DNA of 33,093 bases, taken from positions 1-33,093 of the forward strand of contig NZ_JAQQWU010000024.1 of assembly GCF_028610625.1 (NCBI RefSeq), given 5' to 3'. A model generated the notes under the pieces. The model ran no database searches and was not told the DNA's origin. It worked only from the letters and a program-made list of their open reading frames with translations. The translations under genes and the position numbers were made by a program. The stretch's first letter is position 1; each line of letters starts with the position of its first letter. Source of the DNA: Guptibacillus spartinae (lineage in GTDB: Bacteria; Bacillota; Bacilli; Bacillales; Guptibacillaceae). This document shows positions 1-11,041 of the stretch, one piece after another.

Positions 1-55
1 ATTCGAGGAAGCAAGTGATGTCAGACCGGAGTGGATATTTGAAGATCCATGAGGA

Positions 56-182
56 TCTGGCATCGCGCAGCTGACGAAGAAGTTCGCCGCTTATCGCGCC
101 CCGTATGAGAACGCGGAAGTTAAGCTCTCGCGCCGATGGTAGTTGGGGGATCTCCCCCTGCAAGAGTAGGACGTCGCTGGGC
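56..182 (+). rRNA. rrf: 5S rRNA, 3' half clear, 5' half divergent
   Basis: The stretch from about 105 to 182 matches the 3' half of Bacillaceae 5S rRNA: GCGGAAGTTAAGCTC, CGCCGATGGTAGTTGGGGG, CCCCCTGCAAGAGTAGGACGTCGC. The position fits an rRNA operon ending just before yaaC, as in B. subtilis. The 5' half (about 56-104) does not read as a normal 5S: it starts TCTGG but lacks the usual GCGAAGAGGTCACACCCGTTCC block, and helix I and II partners for the 3' strand are not evident. It could be a degenerate gene copy or a poor consensus at this place in the assembly. The 5' boundary is approximate. Confidence 0.6.
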
Positions 183-192
183 AATGAAGAAA

Positions 193-222
193 GGCGAGAG
201 ACCAAAAGGTTTCTCGCTTTTT
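193..222 (+). terminator. rRNA operon terminator
   Basis: Stem GCGAGAGACC / GGTTTCTCGC (one G-U pair) with an AAAA loop and a run of six T. It lies about ten bases after the 5S 3' end and probably ends the rRNA transcript. Confidence 0.85.
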
Positions 223-304
223 TGTATGGTTTTACAGATGTGATTTTTACTAACTGAAAGTCCTTATGCATCTTGTTCGCGGAATTAATCATTGCCAGCT
301 TTTA

Positions 305-1267
305 TCACTGCCCTCTCATATCTAAAAAAGCATAAAGCAACTTCGGAACCTTTTCAGAAGTTACCTCAAGAAATTGTAGAATGAAAGGAAGATCGACAGA
401 TTCCTGTGTATGAAATAAATCCCCCCACCACTCCGTTTCGTATCGGCAAATCATACTTAAATTATATAAAATTAAATAATGCGCCATTACCTCTGTTATA
501 GGATTGTACTGGCTGCGCTCTGCGGGAAGATAGATCCCATTCTTATCATAGAGGAAAGGCCTCTTTTGCAACTCTCTTACGGGCTCTTCGAGTACTTGAA
601 ACGTAATGAAGTCACGCGTATGTGTGAGAATTTTTACGGAAGGGATTCCCTGTTGCTGTAGATAAGACTCAAAACGCTCGACTGTCATGTTTAACGAATC
701 AAGAATATTTGAAGATACCGCAAATGAATTGGGCGTAACCGCGGTCATTATGTTCGTTGTTACTTTTCGATTTAGTTTCACAAACAGTGGACTCATCTCA
801 GGAATAAGCGATAAAAGATCTTCCATCTTATACTTTTCACCTTCCACCTGTTTCACATGAAACATTTTCCTTGAAAAGTATTCAAAAAGCCCGTTTTTTT
901 GACCTTTCACTTCATCCTGTAAGAATGCATACTGACGTTTTTTTCGTTTTCGAGATGTTACACCATGTGCAAGCACATGTGAATCTCCAGGATAATTGGG
1001 ATCCATCGTAATCAAACAGGCTTTAATAAGCTGAATCATCCCGTAGAAAAGAAGGATGGGTTTTAATTCGGCATCAGCCTTTTCGGCATGCCGGTAATAG
1101 CGCTCTCCGTATTCAATAAAATACATAAAACGATAGCAGGTGTCGTAGCTTTTTCGTTCGGCATCTGGAAGTTCAATTTTAGAATAACATTCCTTTAAAT
1201 ATTGCTGAACATACGAGGCTGAGTAATAGGCAAAGTTGTCTGATTGATGATGTCCAGAATATCCCAT
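305..1267 (-). CDS. yaaC: YaaC-like protein of unknown function
   Basis: A 320-residue protein that I recognise as YaaC from its sequence character and from its place between an rRNA operon and divergent guaB, as in B. subtilis. No catalytic motif or membrane segment is visible; it is soluble, with many aromatic and basic residues. The ATG at 1267 is preferred because GGAGGG lies six to seven bases upstream; an in-frame TTG at 1294 would add nine residues but has only a weak ribosome binding site. It is transcribed away from guaB, so the gap 1268-1383 should hold both promoters. Function is unknown in the family. Confidence 0.85.
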   Translation of the reverse strand: MGYSGHHQSDNFAYYSASYVQQYLKECYSKIELPDAERKSYDTCYRFMYFIEYGERYYRHAEKADAELKPILLFYGMIQLIKACLITMDPNYPGDSHVLAHGVTSRKRKKRQYAFLQDEVKGQKNGLFEYFSRKMFHVKQVEGEKYKMEDLLSLIPEMSPLFVKLNRKVTTNIMTAVTPNSFAVSSNILDSLNMTVERFESYLQQQGIPSVKILTHTRDFITFQVLEEPVRELQKRPFLYDKNGIYLPAERSQYNPITEVMAHYLILYNLSMICRYETEWWGDLFHTQESVDLPFILQFLEVTSEKVPKLLYAFLDMRGQ

Positions 1268-1310
1268 AGGAGCCCTCCATGTTTGATAATTCAAACTTAT
1301 TCTATCTTTC

Positions 1311-1350
1311 TTGACAGTAGTTTAACCAATTGATAAGCTACTAATAAAAT
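1311..1350 (+). promoter_or_regulatory. Probable guaB promoter
   Basis: A perfect -35 TTGACA at 1311-1316 is followed after 17 bases by a poor -10 (TAAGCT, 1334-1339). An alternative -10 is TAAAAT at 1345-1350, but its own -35 is weak. No purine riboswitch fold was seen in the short leader. Confidence 0.45.
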
Positions 1351-1368
1351 TTCGGACAATTCGATTAG

Positions 1369-2841
<1,473 letters not shown>

Positions 2842-2905
2842 TTAGGGCTTTTGGCATAAGTTATAACAGGTATGTGACAAAAACAGTTGAATCTATTCGA
2901 AAAGT

Positions 2906-2937
2906 AGATAGGGGACTTTCCTCTATCTATTTTTTTA
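2906..2937 (+). terminator. guaB terminator
   Basis: Stem AGATAGGGGA / TCCTCTATCT with one G-U pair, CTT loop, then seven T after one A. It lies 65 bases after the guaB stop. Confidence 0.85.
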
Positions 2938-2945
2938 ATTTTAGG

Positions 2946-2956
2946 TGTGATAGAAT
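2946..2956 (+). promoter_or_regulatory. Extended -10 element for dacA
   Basis: TGATAGAAT gives a TGn extended -10 (TAGAAT at 2951-2956) about 23 bases before the dacA Shine-Dalgarno. The -35 region is T-rich and overlaps the guaB terminator tail, with no clear hexamer. Confidence 0.4.
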
Positions 2957-2991
2957 AGCGGTTATGTGAGACTTATTTGGAGGTGTAGGGG

Positions 2992-4332
2992 TTGAAAAAC
3001 CTTGGTTTAAAAGCCATGATCGTAACCATGGCGATGGTATTATTACTAGCAGGAACATTTGGTGGAGGCACTGCTGCAAAGGCTGCAGAGGCGCCAGATA
3101 TCAAAGCGGAAGCAGCAATCTTAATTGATGCAAGTTCAGGAAAAATTCTATATCAAAAAAATCCTGAGTTAACACTTTCCCCTGCAAGCATGACAAAAAT
3201 GATGTCGGAGTATTTAGTGCTTGAAGCGATTAGTAAGGGTGAAGTTAGTTGGGATGAGAAAGTAACTGTAAGTGATACGATTCAAAAGTTATCCCAGAAC
3301 CGTTCTCTTTCAAACGTACCACTTCGTGTGGATGAACAGTATACAGTTAAGGAATTATATGAAGCGATGGCGATTTACTCGGCAAATGCTGCGACAATGG
3401 CTCTTGCAGAGCATGTTGCTGGAACAGAAGCAAAGTTCGTTGAAATGATGAATGCCAAAGCAAAAGAAATGGGTATGAAAGAGTATAAGTTCGTAAATAG
3501 TTCAGGATTAAATAATAGAGACCTTCTCGGAAATCATCCCGCAGGAGATCCAGATGAAGAAAATATGATGTCTGCTCGTTCAACTGGCCTTCTTGCGTAT
3601 AATCTTTTGAAAGATTATCCAGAAGTGCTTGAAACAACAAGCACGCCGATGAAGAAATTCCGTGAAGGTACAGATGATGAAATCACAATGAAGAATTGGA
3701 ATTGGCTTCTTCCATCACTTGTATATGCTAATAAGTATAAAGTAGAAGGTATTGATGGACTTAAAACGGGTTCAACAGATTTAGCTGGGTTTGCTTTTAC
3801 TGGAACAGCAAAGCAAGGTGATATGCGCTTAATTTCAGTTGTAATGAAAACTAATTCTTATGAAGCTCGCTTCGAAGAAACGTCGAAATTACTGAATTAT
3901 GGTTTTGATCAATTTGAATCGAAAACAATCGTTTCAAAAGGCGATAAAGCAGATGGAAACTCATCAGTTAACGTTGTAAAAGGAAAAGAAAAAGAAGTTG
4001 GCGTAGCGGCTGGTGACTCATTTGATTCCGTAACGGTGAAAAATACGGAAGAACCATTTAAACTTAGCTATGAATACGATAAATCTCTTCTTAACGAAGA
4101 TGGCGAATTAACAGCACCGATTAAAGAAGGCGACAAGATCGGAAAAGTTGTTTTAAAATCAACAGGAGAAGATTTTGGTTACATAACAGGGGATAAGGGT
4201 TCATCCGTTCCACTTGTAGCAACGGAAACAGTTGAAAAAGCCGGTTGGTTTACACTTACTATGCGTGCGATTGGTGGCTTCTTCTCAGGTATTTGGACAA
4301 GTGTAGCAGATGCAGTGACGGGGCTATTTTAA
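2992..4332 (+). CDS. dacA: D-alanyl-D-alanine carboxypeptidase (PBP5)
   Basis: Removes the terminal D-Ala from peptidoglycan pentapeptides outside the membrane. The 446-residue protein has a signal peptide with a hydrophobic core at residues 8-25 and likely cleavage after AAKA near residue 31. All three penicillin-binding motifs are present: SMTK with nucleophile Ser66 and Lys69, SAN at 130-132, and KTG at 258-260. A beta-rich C-terminal domain and a final amphipathic helix (about 425-446) fit the membrane-anchored PBP5 form. The start is TTG, with GGAGGTG six bases upstream. It is flanked by terminators and is therefore a single-gene unit, matching the B. subtilis guaB-dacA-pdxS order. Confidence 0.97.
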   Translation: MKNLGLKAMIVTMAMVLLLAGTFGGGTAAKAAEAPDIKAEAAILIDASSGKILYQKNPELTLSPASMTKMMSEYLVLEAISKGEVSWDEKVTVSDTIQKLSQNRSLSNVPLRVDEQYTVKELYEAMAIYSANAATMALAEHVAGTEAKFVEMMNAKAKEMGMKEYKFVNSSGLNNRDLLGNHPAGDPDEENMMSARSTGLLAYNLLKDYPEVLETTSTPMKKFREGTDDEITMKNWNWLLPSLVYANKYKVEGIDGLKTGSTDLAGFAFTGTAKQGDMRLISVVMKTNSYEARFEETSKLLNYGFDQFESKTIVSKGDKADGNSSVNVVKGKEKEVGVAAGDSFDSVTVKNTEEPFKLSYEYDKSLLNEDGELTAPIKEGDKIGKVVLKSTGEDFGYITGDKGSSVPLVATETVEKAGWFTLTMRAIGGFFSGIWTSVADAVTGLF

Positions 4333-4360
4333 TTCATAATAATAGGTTTTATTGGAAAAA

Positions 4361-4395
4361 ATACTCTTCGATGCGGTAATCGAGGAGTATTTTTC
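4361..4395 (+). terminator. dacA terminator
   Basis: Twelve-base stem ATACTCTTCGAT / ATCGAGGAGTAT with one G-U pair, GCGGTA loop and a T run. Confidence 0.85.
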
Positions 4396-4519
4396 TAAAT
4401 CTTTTACGAAATCAAGCCACATGTGATAGGACAACTCATAAAAAAATGTTACAATAAAAGCGTTTGATAGATGTCGTGTATAATAGACGTTTCTAAGTAT
4501 AGATATGGGAGGAATATAG

Positions 4520-5407
4520 ATGAATCAACAAACAGGTACAGATCGTGTAAAACGTGGTATGGCTGAAATGCAAAAAGGCGGCGTAATTATGGACGTTGTC
4601 AATGCAGAGCAGGCGAAAATTGCAGAAGAAGCTGGTGCTGTAGCAGTAATGGCACTAGAACGAGTACCATCTGATATTCGTGCAGCGGGCGGTGTAGCAC
4701 GTATGGCCGATCCTACAATTGTAGAGGACGTTGTGAATGCTGTATCGATTCCAGTAATGGCAAAATGCCGTATTGGTCATATTGTAGAAGCACGCGTGCT
4801 TGAATCAATGGGTGTTGACTACATTGATGAAAGTGAAGTTCTTACGCCAGTTGACGAAGAATTCCACCTTGATAAGCGTAAGTACACAGTACCATTTGTA
4901 TGTGGAGCGCGTAACCTCGGTGAAGCACTGCGCCGCGTAGGTGAAGGTGCAGCAATGCTTCGTACGAAAGGTGAACCTGGAACTGGTAACGTTGTTGAAG
5001 CTGTGCGTCATCAGCGTCTTATTCAATCCCAAATTCGTAAAATTAAAAGCATGTCTGAAGATGAATTGATGACTGAAGCGAAAAACCTTCAGGCGCCATT
5101 TGAGCTTCTTCTTCAGATTAAAGAGCTTGGACGTCTTCCGGTTGTTAACTTTGCTGCTGGTGGTATCGCAACACCTGCAGATGCAGCGTTAATGATGGAA
5201 CTTGGTTCTGACGGCGTATTCGTTGGTTCTGGAATTTTTAAATCAGATAATCCTGAGAAATTTGCTAAAGCGATTGTTGAAGCAACCACTCACTATCAGG
5301 ATTATGAATTGATCGCAAACATTTCTAAGAACCTTGGTATCGCAATGCCAGGAATTGAAATTTCTTCACTTAAGCCATCAGACCGTATGCAAGAGCGCGG
5401 CTGGTAA
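4520..5407 (+). CDS. pdxS: Pyridoxal 5'-phosphate synthase subunit PdxS
   Basis: The synthase half of the ribose-5-phosphate-dependent PLP pathway. It builds PLP from ribose 5-phosphate, glyceraldehyde 3-phosphate and ammonia channelled from PdxT in a 12+12 complex. The protein is 295 residues, as usual. The two lysines that swing intermediates are present at Lys82 ([12 protein letters not shown]) and Lys150 ([11 protein letters not shown]), together with Asp25 and the phosphate-binding [12 protein letters not shown] near the C-terminus. GGGAGG lies ten to fifteen bases before ATG. pdxT follows 74 bases downstream across a hairpin. A TATAAT at 4479-4484 sits in the leader, but I could not pair it with a good -35. 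Confidence 0.98.
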   Translation: MNQQTGTDRVKRGMAEMQKGGVIMDVVNAEQAKIAEEAGAVAVMALERVPSDIRAAGGVARMADPTIVEDVVNAVSIPVMAKCRIGHIVEARVLESMGVDYIDESEVLTPVDEEFHLDKRKYTVPFVCGARNLGEALRRVGEGAAMLRTKGEPGTGNVVEAVRHQRLIQSQIRKIKSMSEDELMTEAKNLQAPFELLLQIKELGRLPVVNFAAGGIATPADAALMMELGSDGVFVGSGIFKSDNPEKFAKAIVEATTHYQDYELIANISKNLGIAMPGIEISSLKPSDRMQERGW

Positions 5408-5419
5408 AATCATTGATCC

Positions 5420-5450
5420 CCCCACCTGCGTAATGTAAGGTGGGGTTCTT
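5420..5450 (+). terminator. Hairpin between pdxS and pdxT
   Basis: A perfect eight-base stem CCCCACCT / AGGTGGGG with a ten-base loop, followed by the weak T-rich tail TTCTTACTT. The poor U-tract suggests partial termination or mRNA end protection, giving more PdxS than PdxT message, rather than full termination. Confidence 0.5.
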
Positions 5451-5481
5451 ACTTAGATAAAGAGAAGGAGTCGAGAGCAGT

Positions 5482-6075
5482 ATGGTGAAAGTCGGTGTCC
5501 TTGGACTGCAAGGTGCAATTAGAGAACATGTAAAAGCACTTGAAACAAAAGAAGCAGAGATCGTTGTCGTAAAACGTGTGGAACAACTTGAGGATTTAGA
5601 TGGCCTCGTGCTGCCCGGTGGAGAAAGTACGACAATGCGTCGTTTAATTGATCAATATGGATTTTTAGAACCCTTAAAATCTTTTGCAGCTGAGAAGCCT
5701 ATTTTTGGTACATGTGCTGGGTTAATCCTTCTTTCAAAGCATATTGAAGGAGTAGATGGATCTCATATTGGTGTGATGGATGTAAAGGCTAAAAGAAATG
5801 CATTCGGACGTCAGCGTGAAAGCTTTGAAGCGCCATTACCAATTAAAGGACTAGACGAAGACTTTATTGGTGTCTTTATTCGCGCTCCGTATATTGAAGA
5901 AGTTGGAGCAGATGTAGAGGTACTAGCTACATTTAATGATAAAATCGTAGCAGCACGTCACGGACGTTTTCTCGCGTGTGCTTTCCATCCAGAACTAACA
6001 GATGATGATCGCATGCATCAGATGTTTATCGACATGGTTTTGGAGTTTAAGAAAGAAGGACTTGCAACCGAGTAA
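5482..6075 (+). CDS. pdxT: Pyridoxal 5'-phosphate synthase glutaminase subunit PdxT
   Basis: Class I glutamine amidotransferase that hydrolyses glutamine and passes ammonia to PdxS. The 197-residue protein carries the triad: nucleophile Cys78 in FGTCAGL, His169 and Glu171 in AFHPEL. The oxyanion segment LPGGEST is at 44-50. The length matches the family. AGAAGGAG lies eleven bases before ATG, a slightly long spacing. It is probably cotranscribed with pdxS. Confidence 0.98.
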   Translation: MVKVGVLGLQGAIREHVKALETKEAEIVVVKRVEQLEDLDGLVLPGGESTTMRRLIDQYGFLEPLKSFAAEKPIFGTCAGLILLSKHIEGVDGSHIGVMDVKAKRNAFGRQRESFEAPLPIKGLDEDFIGVFIRAPYIEEVGADVEVLATFNDKIVAARHGRFLACAFHPELTDDDRMHQMFIDMVLEFKKEGLATE

Positions 6076-6149
6076 CTTTTCGTGTAAATTATTACGTACC
6101 AAGAAGAAGAGAATTCTTTTTCTGCATAAGACGAATGATAAACGAAAAC

Positions 6150-7714
<1,565 letters not shown>

Positions 7715-7721
7715 ACATGAT

Positions 7722-7752
7722 AAAGAGCAGAGAAATCTGCTCTTTATTTTTT
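7722..7752 (+). terminator. serS terminator
   Basis: Perfect ten-base stem AAAGAGCAGA / TCTGCTCTTT with a GAAA loop and ATTTTTT. Confidence 0.9.
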
Positions 7753-7845
7753 ATGGCTAATCATGTATAGTAATAAGTGTCGATTTTCGACATCATTCGC
7801 CTTACTGTTTAATGAAATATTTTATAAAAAAGTTTTGTGATTTCG

Positions 7846-7874
7846 TTGACATTATTCTAAGACGATGATATTAT
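7846..7874 (+). promoter_or_regulatory. tRNA-Ser promoter
   Basis: TTGACA at 7846-7851, 17-base spacer, TATTAT at 7869-7874 with a TGA extension just upstream. It is a strong SigA-type promoter about 37 bases before the tRNA. Confidence 0.85.
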
Positions 7875-7910
7875 ATTACTTGTCGCAGTTAGTTAATAAC
7901 TTTTGAACAC

Positions 7911-8003
7911 GGAGGAATACCCAAGTCTGGCTGAAGGGATCGGTCTTGAAAACCGACAGGGGCTTAGTCGCCCGCGGGGGTTCGAATCCCTCTTCCTCCT
8001 CCA
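7911..8003 (+). tRNA. tRNA-Ser (anticodon UGA)
   Basis: A 93-base class II tRNA with a long variable arm. The acceptor stem is GGAGGAA / TTCCTCC, the anticodon loop is CTTGAAA with anticodon TGA, the T loop is TTCGAAT, and CCA is encoded. The discriminator base reads as T at 8000. It lies next to serS as in B. subtilis. Confidence 0.96.
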
Positions 8004-8051
8004 TTTACTAATTAATAACCAACGCGCATATAATTTGGAGATTATATTTCG

Positions 8052-8079
8052 ACCGCTGTCATCGCCGACAGCGGTTTTT
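8052..8079 (+). terminator. tRNA-Ser terminator
   Basis: Perfect nine-base stem ACCGCTGTC / GACAGCGGT with an ATCGCC loop and a short T run. Confidence 0.8.
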
Positions 8080-8103
8080 CTATATACAATTATTTTATGG
8101 TAT

Positions 8104-8136
8104 AAAAAAAGCTATCCATTTGGATAGCTTTTTTTT
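8104..8136 (-). terminator. Bidirectional terminator, end of dgk-dck
   Basis: GCTATCC / GGATAGC with seven A before and eight T after, so the U-tract works on both strands. It lies three bases beyond the dck stop and can also catch read-through from tRNA-Ser. Confidence 0.85.
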
Positions 8137-8139
8137 CGG

Positions 8140-8808
8140 TTAACGACTTAGTTGTGGTATTTGCTGAAACTTCTGTTCAATCCGTTTTAAAATAAGTTCG
8201 ACAGAAGATGGATCGTTAACTAGATCATACTCATTTATATTTAAGCGAAGAATCGGACAGGCATTGAAGCTGTCAATCCAGTTCGTATAGCGCTCGTACA
8301 TTTCTTCCCAATAAGCAATGGGCGTTTGTTGCTCCATTGGACGTCCGCGTTCCTTAATGCGACCGACAACGTCATCAAAAGATCCTTCAAGGTAAATCAT
8401 GAGGTCCGGGTGTGGGAAAAAGGGTGTCATCACCATGGATTGAAAAAGGTTTGTGTAGGTGTCATAGTCAACAGCCGACATTGTTCCTTTCTCATAATGC
8501 ATTTTGGCAAAGATACCTGTATCTTCATAGATTGAACGGTCTTGAACAAATCCTCCACCGTATTCAAACATTCTCTTCTGTTCTTTAAAGCGTTCTGCCA
8601 GGAAGTAAATTTGCAGGTGAAAGCTCCAGCGGGAGAAGTCATTATAGAATTTTTCTAAATAAGGGTTGTTATCAACTTTTTCAAGAGAAGTCCTAAATTG
8701 TAAGGCGTTCGCAAGTGAACTCGTAATCGTAGACTTCCCAACGCCTACGGTGCCAGCAATTGTAATCACGGCATCCTGTGGGATGTTGTATTTTTCTCTG
8801 AGATTCAT
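8140..8808 (-). CDS. dck: Deoxyadenosine/deoxycytidine kinase
   Basis: Phosphorylates deoxyadenosine and deoxycytidine for nucleotide salvage. The 222-residue protein has the P-loop GTVGVGKST at 19-27, the ERS/DRS-type segment QDRSIYED, and an arginine-rich lid around IKERGRP. It is the second gene of a pair with dgk: its ATG overlaps the dgk stop in an ATGA arrangement (8805-8808), which predicts translational coupling. B. subtilis has the same pair after serS. The product is very similar in fold to Dgk; the two are told apart by sequence and by gene order. Confidence 0.93.
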   Translation of the reverse strand: MNLREKYNIPQDAVITIAGTVGVGKSTITSSLANALQFRTSLEKVDNNPYLEKFYNDFSRWSFHLQIYFLAERFKEQKRMFEYGGGFVQDRSIYEDTGIFAKMHYEKGTMSAVDYDTYTNLFQSMVMTPFFPHPDLMIYLEGSFDDVVGRIKERGRPMEQQTPIAYWEEMYERYTNWIDSFNACPILRLNINEYDLVNDPSSVELILKRIEQKFQQIPQLSR

Positions 8809-9446
8809 TTTACAGGGTCTCCTTCTTTCAATGTTTTTTCGAGGGATTGGAAGATGGTGAGTAAATCGTCTTGATTTGATACAAAATCCATCTCATCACC
8901 ATTGAAACGGAGCACAGGAATATCAGGATGTTGTGCTTCAAATTCTTGCATGAATCGTTCATAATCAGAAGAAAGACGCTCGAGATAAGCGGGGTCAATG
9001 CTTTTTTCAATTTGTCTTCCTCTCTGTGATATACGATTTAGCAGCGTTTCAAGGCTAGCATTTAAATAGATAATGACGTTCGGTTCCGGCATTCCCTCGG
9101 TCAGAATGTCATAGATCTTCATATATTTAGAAAAGTGCTTGTCACTAAGTGTCTGTTGGGCAAATATCTTATTTTTAAAGATGTGATAATCGGAAATAAC
9201 GGGAAGCTGCTTTGATAAATGGTGCTTCTCCATCTCCTCTAACTGTTTGTATCGATGGCTGAGAAAAAACATCTCGGTTTGAAAGCTCCACTCTTCAATG
9301 TTGTCGTAAAACTTACCGAGAAATGGATTCTCTTCTACGATTTCTTGAAAAAGTTCAAATTGATAATGAGCAGCAATGGCTCGTGATAGGGAGGTCTTTC
9401 CAACTCCGATGGGGCCTTCGACGGCAATAAATGGGGTCTGATTCAT
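8805..9446 (-). CDS. dgk: Deoxyguanosine kinase
   Basis: Phosphorylates deoxyguanosine in purine deoxynucleoside salvage. The 213-residue protein has the P-loop GPIGVGKTS at 11-19 and the lid RISQRGR, typical of the deoxynucleoside kinase family. The start at 9446 follows GGAGGAGG by six bases; the frame stays open upstream to 9608 without a ribosome binding site. It is the first gene of the dgk-dck unit. A candidate promoter on this strand has an extended -10 TGCTACAAT (9510-9518) and a weak -35 CTGTCA 18 bases upstream. Confidence 0.93.
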   Translation of the reverse strand: MNQTPFIAVEGPIGVGKTSLSRAIAAHYQFELFQEIVEENPFLGKFYDNIEEWSFQTEMFFLSHRYKQLEEMEKHHLSKQLPVISDYHIFKNKIFAQQTLSDKHFSKYMKIYDILTEGMPEPNVIIYLNASLETLLNRISQRGRQIEKSIDPAYLERLSSDYERFMQEFEAQHPDIPVLRFNGDEMDFVSNQDDLLTIFQSLEKTLKEGDPVK

Positions 9447-9509
9447 ACGTATCCTCCTCCGTCGTTTCCTGTAGCAGACCTTGCTTATCTTTGAATACAC
9501 AAAGATTAT

Positions 9510-9543
9510 TGTAGCATACACCACGAACTGTTGACAGGGTTGA
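9510..9543 (-). promoter_or_regulatory. Probable dgk-dck promoter
   Basis: Reading the minus strand, CTGTCA (four of six -35 matches) is followed after about 18 bases by TACAAT with a TGC extension at 9510-9518. It lies about 60 bases before the dgk start. Confidence 0.4.
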
Positions 9544-9628
9544 AGCAAGCAAGTTAGAGGTAAATAAAGCCTGCCTGTTTGAAGTCTAAAGTGTATAGGG
9601 AATGACACTTATACAAAGGGGTGAAATC

Positions 9629-10825
9629 ATGGATTCTAATCAAATCTTAATTTTACTGTTCATTGGTTATTTAGTGTATACAATTGATAACAAACAAAAA
9701 AATTTTCCAGCACCACTGGTTTTATTAGGATTAGGAATTGGACTTTCTTACCTCCCTTTTTTTAGTTCCGTACATATCACGAAAGACATTATTTTTGAAT
9801 GGTTTCTACCGGCCCTTCTGTTTATTTCAGCTTATCAATTTCCCTTTGCCCATCTGAAAAAGCACGCTGGTATCATTGCCGCACTAAGCACGATAGGACT
9901 TCTATTTAGTGCTCTTATTCTTGGGAGTTTCTTGTTTATTATAAGTGGGGCATTTTTGTCGTTATCCTTTGTGGGGGCTTTATTGATTGCCTCTATCCTT
10001 ACACCAACTGATCCCGTTTCTGTCGTCTCGATACTCAAACAGGCTTCGAAAGATCCGAAAATAGCCGATGTAGTTGAAGGGGAATCAATGGTAAACGATG
10101 GAACGAGTATCGTTCTTTTTTCAGTGTTTGCTGGCATGTATCTTGGTGGTGAAAGCTTTTCAATTAGTTCATTTGTTTATGACTTTGCTTTAGTATCCAT
10201 TGGAGGGATTGCCATTGGAGCGATATTTAGTTGGTTCGTCTGCCGAGCCATTTCTTTTACACATCAGCGACAATATCAAGTGATGCTAAGTATCGTTCTC
10301 GCTTATGGGAGTTTTTATGTAGCAGAAAGTCTAGGTGTATCAGGTGTTCTTTCCGTTGTGGCAGCAGGGATTATGCTTTCTTATGAACTTGATGGCTTCA
10401 TTAAAGAATCACACTATAGAGAATACCTTAATAGTTTCTGGGAAGTCGTTGAGCCAAGTATTCTTGCCCTGATTTTTCTATTGATTGGTATTGAAACAAC
10501 AAACTATCTAGACTTTAATCACTGGTTATTTGCTGGATTGATTTTTCTCGCTTCCATTCTCGTTCGATTTCTCGTCCTTGCTGGCATCATCAAATCGTTT
10601 TCAGCATGGCGCAGTGAATTTAATTGGAAGGACATTTCACTTGTGACGTGGTCTGGCATTCGAGGAACAATGTCGGTTGCGCTTCTTTTAAGCTTGGAGT
10701 CAGAATATGGCTCAGGAGATAGCACATTAATTTCGCTTACATTCGGTGCTGTGTTACTCTCGCTCGTATTTCAAAGCGTGACCATCTATCCGATGTCGAG
10801 TTATTTCGAGAAAAAGGCAAAATAG
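9629..10825 (+). CDS. CPA1-type cation/proton antiporter
   Basis: A 398-residue integral membrane protein with about 12 hydrophobic segments, of the sodium/hydrogen exchanger family. The signature TPTDPVSVVS is at 125-134. The conserved acidic cluster in VVEGESMVNDG has Glu152, Asn156 and Asp157, the ion-binding residues of NhaP-like carriers. It probably exchanges Na+ or K+ for H+ for pH and salt homeostasis; the ion cannot be told from sequence. There is no long C-terminal RCK or TrkA domain. The start at 9629 follows AAAGGGGTG; an upstream in-frame ATG at 9602 has no good ribosome binding site. It is a single gene ending in a terminator. Confidence 0.9.
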   Translation: MDSNQILILLFIGYLVYTIDNKQKNFPAPLVLLGLGIGLSYLPFFSSVHITKDIIFEWFLPALLFISAYQFPFAHLKKHAGIIAALSTIGLLFSALILGSFLFIISGAFLSLSFVGALLIASILTPTDPVSVVSILKQASKDPKIADVVEGESMVNDGTSIVLFSVFAGMYLGGESFSISSFVYDFALVSIGGIAIGAIFSWFVCRAISFTHQRQYQVMLSIVLAYGSFYVAESLGVSGVLSVVAAGIMLSYELDGFIKESHYREYLNSFWEVVEPSILALIFLLIGIETTNYLDFNHWLFAGLIFLASILVRFLVLAGIIKSFSAWRSEFNWKDISLVTWSGIRGTMSVALLLSLESEYGSGDSTLISLTFGAVLLSLVFQSVTIYPMSSYFEKKAK

Positions 10826-10852
10826 ACGCTGAATATGAAGCGTCTTTTTTTG
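10824..10852 (+). terminator. Antiporter terminator
   Basis: AGACGCT / AGCGTCT with an eight-base loop and seven T. The stem begins inside the stop codon. Confidence 0.85.
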
Positions 10853-10916
10853 TTCACCCATCATTCGAAGCAAATGGGAGACTATATTTTTCGTTGAGTC
10901 TTTCTAGTAAACGTAA

Positions 10917-10984
10917 TTCCGCGATATTACCGTTTTTTTCGCGATAATCGTAATATATTCGCGAAAATAGAATTAATTCCGCGA
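10917..10984. repeat. About 20-nt periodic TTC(C)GCGA array
   Basis: Four units TTCCGCGA, TTCGCGA, TTCGCGA and TTCCGCGA begin at 10917, 10938, 10958 and 10977, a spacing of 21, 20 and 19 bases. The two inner units contain the palindrome TCGCGA; intervening DNA is A/T rich (ATTACCG, ATAATCG, ATAGAATTAA). Two helical turns between units would put all copies on one DNA face. It lies in the 374-base gene-free gap before the tyrosine operon. No coding potential was seen. Confidence 0.5.
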
Positions 10985-11009
10985 ACGAGCGGGGGAGGGA
11001 GTTTCTCAA

Positions 11010-11019
11010 AAAGCGCTTT
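11010..11019. promoter_or_regulatory. Possible cre-like (CcpA) palindrome
   Basis: AAAGCGCTTT is a perfect ten-base palindrome resembling the core of catabolite-responsive elements, 115 bases upstream of the likely HPPD promoter. The flanking TG and CA bases of the cre consensus are not fully met. Confidence 0.3.
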
Positions 11020-11041
11020 AGTTTAGCCTGCCGTGTCTAAC

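Noticed and set aside
4464-4484. TTGATA and TATAAT as a pdxS promoter
   Set aside because: The spacer is only nine bases, too short for a SigA promoter; the TATAAT may still be a -10 with another -35.
8805-9608. Longer form of the deoxyguanosine kinase starting at 9608
   Set aside because: The extra 54 residues are not kinase-like and cover the promoter; the ATG at 9446 has GGAGGAGG at proper spacing.
10917-10984. CRISPR array
   Set aside because: The repeated unit is only seven to eight bases with spacers of about 12 A/T-rich bases; no cas genes are in the window.
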